Positions 5,264 through 9,166 of a stretch of DNA of 9,166 nt are shown in pieces. The DNA is from Pseudomonadota bacterium (GTDB lineage: Bacteria; Pseudomonadota; Alphaproteobacteria; Rhizobiales; Rhizobiaceae). The position numbers and the translations under genes were made by a program. Where the stretch lies: NCBI GenBank assembly GCA_023416545.1, contig JAEZHO010000032.1, positions 1 through 9,166 of the forward strand, in the 5' to 3' direction. The notes beneath the pieces are model-generated. The model did not search any database. It was not told the DNA's origin and saw only the letters and a program-made list of their open reading frames with translations. How positions within the stretch are numbered: the stretch's first letter is position 1; each line of letters begins with the position of its first letter.

Positions 5264-5950
5264 CTAGAGTTCGGTCCGGACGAACCGTCCACCGCGCATG
5301 AAGTAGTAGGGAACCGGCAGTCCATAGGGGAGGGTGGGGTCGCTCTCAAGCAGCATTTTGACGTCGTCGAGAACGGCGCGCGTTATCTGCGGCACCTTGA
5401 GGTCGGCAAGGTCGGAGAATGCCACCCAGCGGAGATCCTGCAGTTCGTCGGTATCCTCGAGCGGTACCGCGGCGATATCGGCCTCGTCGGCCGGCAGGAG
5501 GAAGAAACGGGTGTCGAAGCGGCGAACGTTGCCGGGCGGCGTGACGGCACGCGCCACGTAGCGTAGGGCGCCGAGGTCCGGCGGGCCACCACTCGCAAGG
5601 CCGGTCTCCTCGCGCAGTTCGCGCAGGGCAGCCAGTGCAAGGGCACGCGCGGTCGACGGTCCGGTGCGTGTCGCCGTTCGCGCGAGAAGCCGCTCGGTAA
5701 CCAGCGGATGCAGGTCACGCCGGAAGGGAAGGGCGTAGTCCTGCCTGTCCCGGCGTCCGCCCGGAAAGACGTAGACGTCGGGCATGAAGGCATGGCCGCC
5801 GCCTCTTCGCCCCATCAGGAAGCGGGGCGCGCCCTGGTTGCGATCGAGAAGGATTATGGTGCTCGCATCCTTCGGGCGCAGCTTTTCCATGTGCCTGAGC
5901 GAAGGTTCGTCCATGGCGAACGGTGCGGGTGCGACCGCGGCCGGCTTCAC
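5264..5950 (-). CDS. NUDIX hydrolase, NUDT19-like layout
   Basis: A 228-residue cytoplasmic protein expected to hydrolyse a nucleoside diphosphate linked to another group; the substrate is unknown. The NUDIX box is split. VFPGG is at 61-65, while the catalytic helix RELREETGL is at 110-118, with about 44 residues between them. The Glu of the first half (GX5E) is not in its usual place, where an Arg is seen. This split layout resembles NUDT7/NUDT19-type (CoA diphosphatase) proteins, so a CoA-like substrate is possible but unproven. The start is chosen as GTG at 5950: it overlaps the DUF983 stop as GTGA and has GGAG 10 bp upstream. The ATG at 5914 (216 residues) lacks a ribosome binding site but is the alternative. 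The frame stays open further upstream, but that is inside DUF983. The MFS gene follows after 9 bp. Confidence 0.85.
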   Translation of the reverse strand: MKPAAVAPAPFAMDEPSLRHMEKLRPKDASTIILLDRNQGAPRFLMGRRGGGHAFMPDVYVFPGGRRDRQDYALPFRRDLHPLVTERLLARTATRTGPSTARALALAALRELREETGLASGGPPDLGALRYVARAVTPPGNVRRFDTRFFLLPADEADIAAVPLEDTDELQDLRWVAFSDLADLKVPQITRAVLDDVKMLLESDPTLPYGLPVPYYFMRGGRFVRTEL

Positions 5951-6396
5951 GGAAGTCGGTCTCCGTGATCGGCGGCGTCCTCTTCTGTCTCGCCGCCGAA
6001 CCCGTGCATCCTGTAGGCCCACTGGAGCCCGATGACGCCGCCCTTGATCGGCTGGATCGTCAGGAGCGCGGCAAGGACGGAGAGCGGTATCCAGATTGCG
6101 AGATGCACCCAGGCGGACAAGGGGTAAACCGCGTCCGTCAGCATGTAGCCCGTCATCAGCACATGCCCGACGACGAAGATGACGAGGTAGGCCGGCAGGT
6201 CGTCGGCCCTGTGGTGGTGCATTTCCTCGCCGCAGGCCGAGCATTCGTCCACCGGCTTGAGGAAGGCCCGGAACAGGTGGCCGGTGCCGCAGGCGGGGCA
6301 GGTGCCCCTCATTCCGCGTCCTATCGACGGCATGAGGGCGCGCTCTTCCTCCCGCGCCCCTCCGAATCGGACCGGCTGGTCTCCCTGTCCATGCAT
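5947..6396 (-). CDS. DUF983 zinc-ribbon membrane protein
   Basis: A 149-residue protein of the DUF983 family. Cys33/Cys36 (CPACG) and Cys52/Cys55 (CSACG) form a zinc-ribbon-like pair, followed by a short His-rich segment (HHH at 60-62). Two hydrophobic helices (about 69-90 and 95-114) then anchor it in the inner membrane. The C-terminus is acidic. Its function is unknown to me; in alphaproteobacteria DUF983 genes are found in several settings, including near cytochrome oxidase genes, but here it sits in the topA-rnr operon. The ATG at 6396 has a strong AGGAG that begins within the rnr stop codon, 10 bp downstream of the end of rnr. The last base pairs overlap the NUDIX start (GTGA). A later ATG (MPSIG, residue 22) is possible but has no comparable ribosome binding site. 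Confidence 0.88.
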   Translation of the reverse strand: MHGQGDQPVRFGGAREEERALMPSIGRGMRGTCPACGTGHLFRAFLKPVDECSACGEEMHHHRADDLPAYLVIFVVGHVLMTGYMLTDAVYPLSAWVHLAIWIPLSVLAALLTIQPIKGGVIGLQWAYRMHGFGGETEEDAADHGDRLP

Positions 6397-6406
6397 ATGC
6401 TTACTC

Positions 6407-8743
6407 CTATCGGCCGCGCGGGGGCCGGGTACCGGCCTTCACCCGCCGCTGGCTTCGGTCTCTTCGCCCGGATTTGTGAAAAGATCGTGTCGCGGTCGGC
6501 ATTTTGCGGCCCTCGCTGAGCATTTCGAAGCGCAACGCGCCGGCCAGCGGGATCGCTTCGGCCAGCCGAACCTCGACGGAATCCCCGAGCTGGTAGCCAA
6601 GCCCGGATTTTTCGCCCGTCAGTGCCTGATGGGCCTCGTCGTAGATGAAATAGTCCGTGCCGAGGGTGGAGATGGGCACGAAACCGTCCGCCCCGTATTC
6701 CGGCAGCGCGATGAACAGGCCGGCCTTGGTGACGCCCGATACGCGCCCCTCGAATTCCTCGCCGATGCGCTCGCTCAGGTGATGGGCGATGAGCCGGTTG
6801 ATCGTGTCGCGCTCGGCCGCCATTGCCCGCCGCTCGAAGGTCGAGATCTCGGCGGCAATGTCGTCGAGGTTTCCTTCCTCCTCGGGCGTGATGCCGCCTT
6901 CGCCCAGCCCGAGCGATCCGACCAGCGCGCGATGCACGATGAGGTCGGCATAGCGCCGGATCGGCGACGTGAAGTGCGCGTATTTCATCAGGTTCAGCCC
7001 GAAGTGGCCGATGTTCTCGGGGCTGTAGATCGCCTGGCTCTGCGAGCGAAGGACCATCTCGTTGACCATGATCTGGTGGGGCGTGTCGAGCGCCCGCGCC
7101 AGGATCCCATTGAAGGAGTTCGCCCGCAGCTGTCCGCCCTGGGCCATGGAGAGGCCGATCGTGGCGAGGAATTCCCTGAGCGTCTCCTGCTTCGAGAGCG
7201 CCGGCGCGTCGTGGACGCGGTAGACGAGCGGCTGGCGCTTCTTCTCCAGCGTTTCAGCCGCGGCGACATTCGCCTGGATCATCATCTCTTCGATGAGCTT
7301 GTGGGCATCCAGCCGCTCGGGGATGAAGACCCGGTCCACGGTCCCGTCGGGCTTGAGAATGATCTTCCGCTCCGGCATGTCGAGTTCGAGCGGCTGCCGC
7401 CGCTCGCGACCGCGCTTGAGGGTCGCATAGGCCTCCCAGAGAGGCTTGAGGATCGGCTCCAGAAGCGGCCCGGTCTTGTCGTCCGGCTTGCCGTTGATCG
7501 CGGCCTGCGCCTGCTGGTAGGAAAGCTTGGCGGCACTCTTCATCATGATGCGATGGAAGGTGTGGCCCGCCTTGCGGCCCTCTTTGGAAAAGACCATGCG
7601 CACGGCGATCGCCGGCCGGTCCTCGCCTTCGCGGAGGGAGCAGAGATTGTTGGAGATCCGTTCGGGCAGCATTGGCACGACGCGGTCCGGGAAATAGACC
7701 GAGTTGCCGCGCTTCAGGGCCTCGCGGTCGAGCGGGGAGCCGGTCCGGACATACCAGGAGACATCGGCGATCGCGACGGTGACGATGACGCCGCCCGGGT
7801 TGTCCGGAGAGTTGTCCGGCTCCGCGTAGACAGCGTCGTCATGGTCCTTGGCGTCGGCCGGGTCGATGGTGATGAGCGGGACATGGCGCCAGTCCTCGCG
7901 CTTGGCCATCGTCGCCGGACGTGCCGCCTCGGCTTCGTCCAGGACCGCCTGGGGAAAGATATGGGGAATGCCGTGGGCGTAGATGGCGATCATCGAGATC
8001 GCCTTCTCGGACCCGACCGAGCCGACCACCGACAGGACGCGGGCGCGGGGCAGGCCGAACCGGCCGCTGCGTGCGACTTCCACCTCGACGAGGTCGCCGT
8101 CCTTGGCATCGCCCATGCCGTCCCGTTCGATCAGCATCTCCTCACCTCGCCGATCGATCGGCATCAGCCGCGTCTCGTTCTCCATAGTGCGGATGACGCC
8201 GAGCGACGCGCCGCGACGGCGGTCGATGATCTTGATGATGCGCGCCGTATAGGCGGAGCCGCTGCGATCCTTGTTGGGGAAGATCTTGGCGAGAACCCTG
8301 TCGTTGAGCCCGGCCGCCGGCGTCTTGCCCTTGCCCTTGCGCTCGGAAGGCTGACGGATCAGCACCGCCGGCGCGACGTCCTGGTCTTCGGGCCATTCCG
8401 CAGGCCGGCCGATGAGTTCGCCATCCTTGTCGCGGGTGGTGATGTCGATGACCGTGACGGGGGGGAGCGCGCCCGGCCGCGACAAGGACTTGCGGCTCTT
8501 CTTCAGGAGCCCCTCGTCCTCGAGCGTCCTCAGGAGGTCCTTCAGTTCCACCCGCGCCTCGCCCTTCAGGCCGAAGGCCTTGGCGATCTCGCGCTTGGAT
8601 GCGCGATCGGGATTGTCGGCGATGAACTCGAGCAGGACCTCGCGCGGCGGCACCGCGCCGTGGATGATGGCCGTACCTCCGGAGGAGGGCGCATTTTCCT
8701 TGCGGCGTCCTGGCGCGGATCTTTCCCGATCTTGTCTGGTCAC
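6407..8743 (-). CDS. rnr: ribonuclease R
   Basis: A 778-residue processive 3'-5' exoribonuclease of the RNase II/R family that degrades structured RNA, including damaged rRNA and mRNA. Order: basic N-terminus (1-25); winged-helix-like segment (about 30-90, with REVLLEFIADNPDRASKREI); cold-shock/OB domains (about 140-245); RNB catalytic domain (about 285-610); S1 domain (about 662-745, EEFEGRVSGVTKAGLFIALP); and an Arg/Lys-rich tail that may bind RNA. The metal ligands are in TIDPADAKDHDDAVY: Asp294, Asp300, Asp302 and Asp303. FTSPIRRYADL at 591-601 is the conserved RNB C-terminal motif. The length fits RNase R (about 800) rather than RNase II (about 640). The start is GTG at 8743, overlapping the topA stop as GTGA, which implies translational coupling. 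Confidence 0.96.
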   Translation of the reverse strand: MTRQDRERSAPGRRKENAPSSGGTAIIHGAVPPREVLLEFIADNPDRASKREIAKAFGLKGEARVELKDLLRTLEDEGLLKKSRKSLSRPGALPPVTVIDITTRDKDGELIGRPAEWPEDQDVAPAVLIRQPSERKGKGKTPAAGLNDRVLAKIFPNKDRSGSAYTARIIKIIDRRRGASLGVIRTMENETRLMPIDRRGEEMLIERDGMGDAKDGDLVEVEVARSGRFGLPRARVLSVVGSVGSEKAISMIAIYAHGIPHIFPQAVLDEAEAARPATMAKREDWRHVPLITIDPADAKDHDDAVYAEPDNSPDNPGGVIVTVAIADVSWYVRTGSPLDREALKRGNSVYFPDRVVPMLPERISNNLCSLREGEDRPAIAVRMVFSKEGRKAGHTFHRIMMKSAAKLSYQQAQAAINGKPDDKTGPLLEPILKPLWEAYATLKRGRERRQPLELDMPERKIILKPDGTVDRVFIPERLDAHKLIEEMMIQANVAAAETLEKKRQPLVYRVHDAPALSKQETLREFLATIGLSMAQGGQLRANSFNGILARALDTPHQIMVNEMVLRSQSQAIYSPENIGHFGLNLMKYAHFTSPIRRYADLIVHRALVGSLGLGEGGITPEEEGNLDDIAAEISTFERRAMAAERDTINRLIAHHLSERIGEEFEGRVSGVTKAGLFIALPEYGADGFVPISTLGTDYFIYDEAHQALTGEKSGLGYQLGDSVEVRLAEAIPLAGALRFEMLSEGRKMPTATRSFHKSGRRDRSQRRVKAGTRPPRGR

Positions 8744-9166
8744 GTTCCGGTCTTCTTCGCCTTCGTCGCAGTCTTGGTGGCGGCCTTGGGCTTTGCCGCA
8801 GCCTTCGGCTTTGCCGCAGCCTTCGGTTTTGCGGCCGCCTTCGGCTTTGTTGCCTTCGCCTTGCCCGAACCCGCCTTGCCGCCCTTCTCGACGATCAGCG
8901 CAAGCGCCTCTTCCATCGTTACCGCCTGCGGATCCTTGCCCTTGGGCAGCGTCGCATTGACCTTGCCCCAGTTGACATAGGGTCCGTAGCGGCCGTCACG
9001 AACGGTAATCGCGCCGCCATCGGGATGATCCCCCAACGTCTTCAGGGCGGCCGGTGTTCCGCGGCCGCGCCCGCCCGGTCCCTTGGCCTGCTTCTCGGCG
9101 AGGACCGTGACGGCCCGGTTGAGGCCGATCGTGAACACGTCCTCGACGCTTTCGAGATTGGCATAG
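8740..9166 (-). CDS. topA: DNA topoisomerase I, C-terminal 141 residues
   Basis: Type IA topoisomerase that relaxes negative supercoils; only the 3' end is inside the window, so the catalytic tyrosine is not visible. The visible part starts YANLESVEDVFTIGLNRAV and carries a C-terminal TopA repeat (GGAITVRDGRYGPYVNWGKVNATLPKG), then an EEALALIVEKGG helix. The last 45 or so residues are a low-complexity tail of Lys, Ala and Pro with KPKAAA repeats ending KTATKAKKTGT. Such basic tails in other TopA proteins bind DNA, and the same is likely here. The stop codon overlaps the rnr start by 4 bp (GTGA). Family identity rests on the C-terminal repeat and on the adjacent rnr, an arrangement common in Rhizobiales. 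Confidence 0.93.
   Translation of the reverse strand, partial: YANLESVEDVFTIGLNRAVTVLAEKQAKGPGGRGRGTPAALKTLGDHPDGGAITVRDGRYGPYVNWGKVNATLPKGKDPQAVTMEEALALIVEKGGKAGSGKAKATKPKAAAKPKAAAKPKAAAKPKAATKTATKAKKTGT
8789..8860 (-). repeat. 18-bp tandem repeat coding the TopA KPKAAA tail
   Basis: Four 18-bp units begin at 8789, 8807, 8825 and 8843. The first two are identical on the plus strand (GGCTTTGCCGCAGCCTTC), the third has several changes and the fourth is degenerate. Each unit encodes one KPKAAA-like hexapeptide, so copy-number changes keep the frame and would vary the length of the basic tail. Confidence 0.9.

Noticed and set aside
4019..5566. 515-codon open frame on the plus strand
   Set aside because: Antisense to the MFS and NUDIX genes, hydrophilic and repetitive, without domain signatures; an effect of GC-rich codon use.
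5951..6244. Upstream extension of the NUDIX gene
   Set aside because: The added residues are a frame-shadow of DUF983, and the GTGA overlap at 5947-5950 gives a natural start.
6257..8980. 907-codon open frame on the plus strand
   Set aside because: It lies antisense to rnr and the topA end, which carry clear catalytic motifs. Its translation is rich in Arg, Ala, Asp and His without recognisable domains, as expected of the strand opposite a high-GC gene.
1..9166. Mobile elements, CRISPR arrays, tRNA or rRNA genes, defence systems
   Set aside because: I found no transposase, integrase, regularly spaced repeats, tRNA-like cloverleaf or effector genes; all genes are typical chromosomal ones.

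Overview
The window is chromosomal DNA of a high-GC alphaproteobacterium, most likely from the Rhizobiaceae (Sinorhizobium/Ensifer, Rhizobium or a close relative). The evidence is the divK-pleD pair, a DUF3572 gene, a cysteine-rich N-terminus on DinB, an alphaproteobacterial SOS box (GAAC-N7-GAAC) and the gene order topA-rnr-DUF983-NUDIX-MFS-rpmG. I see no mobile element, CRISPR array, tRNA or rRNA. Codon and base use look even throughout, so this reads as a core region.

Left part (1-1454, minus strand): the 5' 351 codons of a DNA polymerase IV gene (dinB) run off the left edge. A candidate promoter and a perfect SOS box sit directly before its start. Upstream of it lies a small DUF3572 gene. 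A 131-bp divergent spacer, holding a degenerate CtrA-like site, separates this from the next block.

Middle (1586-3344, plus strand): divK (single-domain response regulator) and pleD (REC-pseudoREC-GGDEF diguanylate cyclase) are 16 bp apart and probably cotranscribed. Together they form a cell-cycle and polarity signalling unit.

Intergenic 3345-3809: this is the most interesting stretch. After a candidate pleD terminator comes an AT-richer segment, then three consecutive stem-loops on the plus strand. The last is a textbook terminator with a perfect 20-bp inverted repeat. I read this as an independently transcribed small RNA of about 150 nt. A separate terminator for the convergent rpmG gene follows.

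Right part (3810-9166, minus strand): read in transcription order this is the 3' end of topA (DNA topoisomerase I), rnr (RNase R), a DUF983 zinc-ribbon membrane protein, a NUDIX hydrolase, an MFS transporter and rpmG (ribosomal protein L33). Neighbouring genes from topA to the MFS gene overlap by 4 bp (GTGA) or lie 9-10 bp apart, as expected of one operon. rpmG appears to have its own sigma70-type promoter, whose -35 hexamer overlaps the MFS stop codon.
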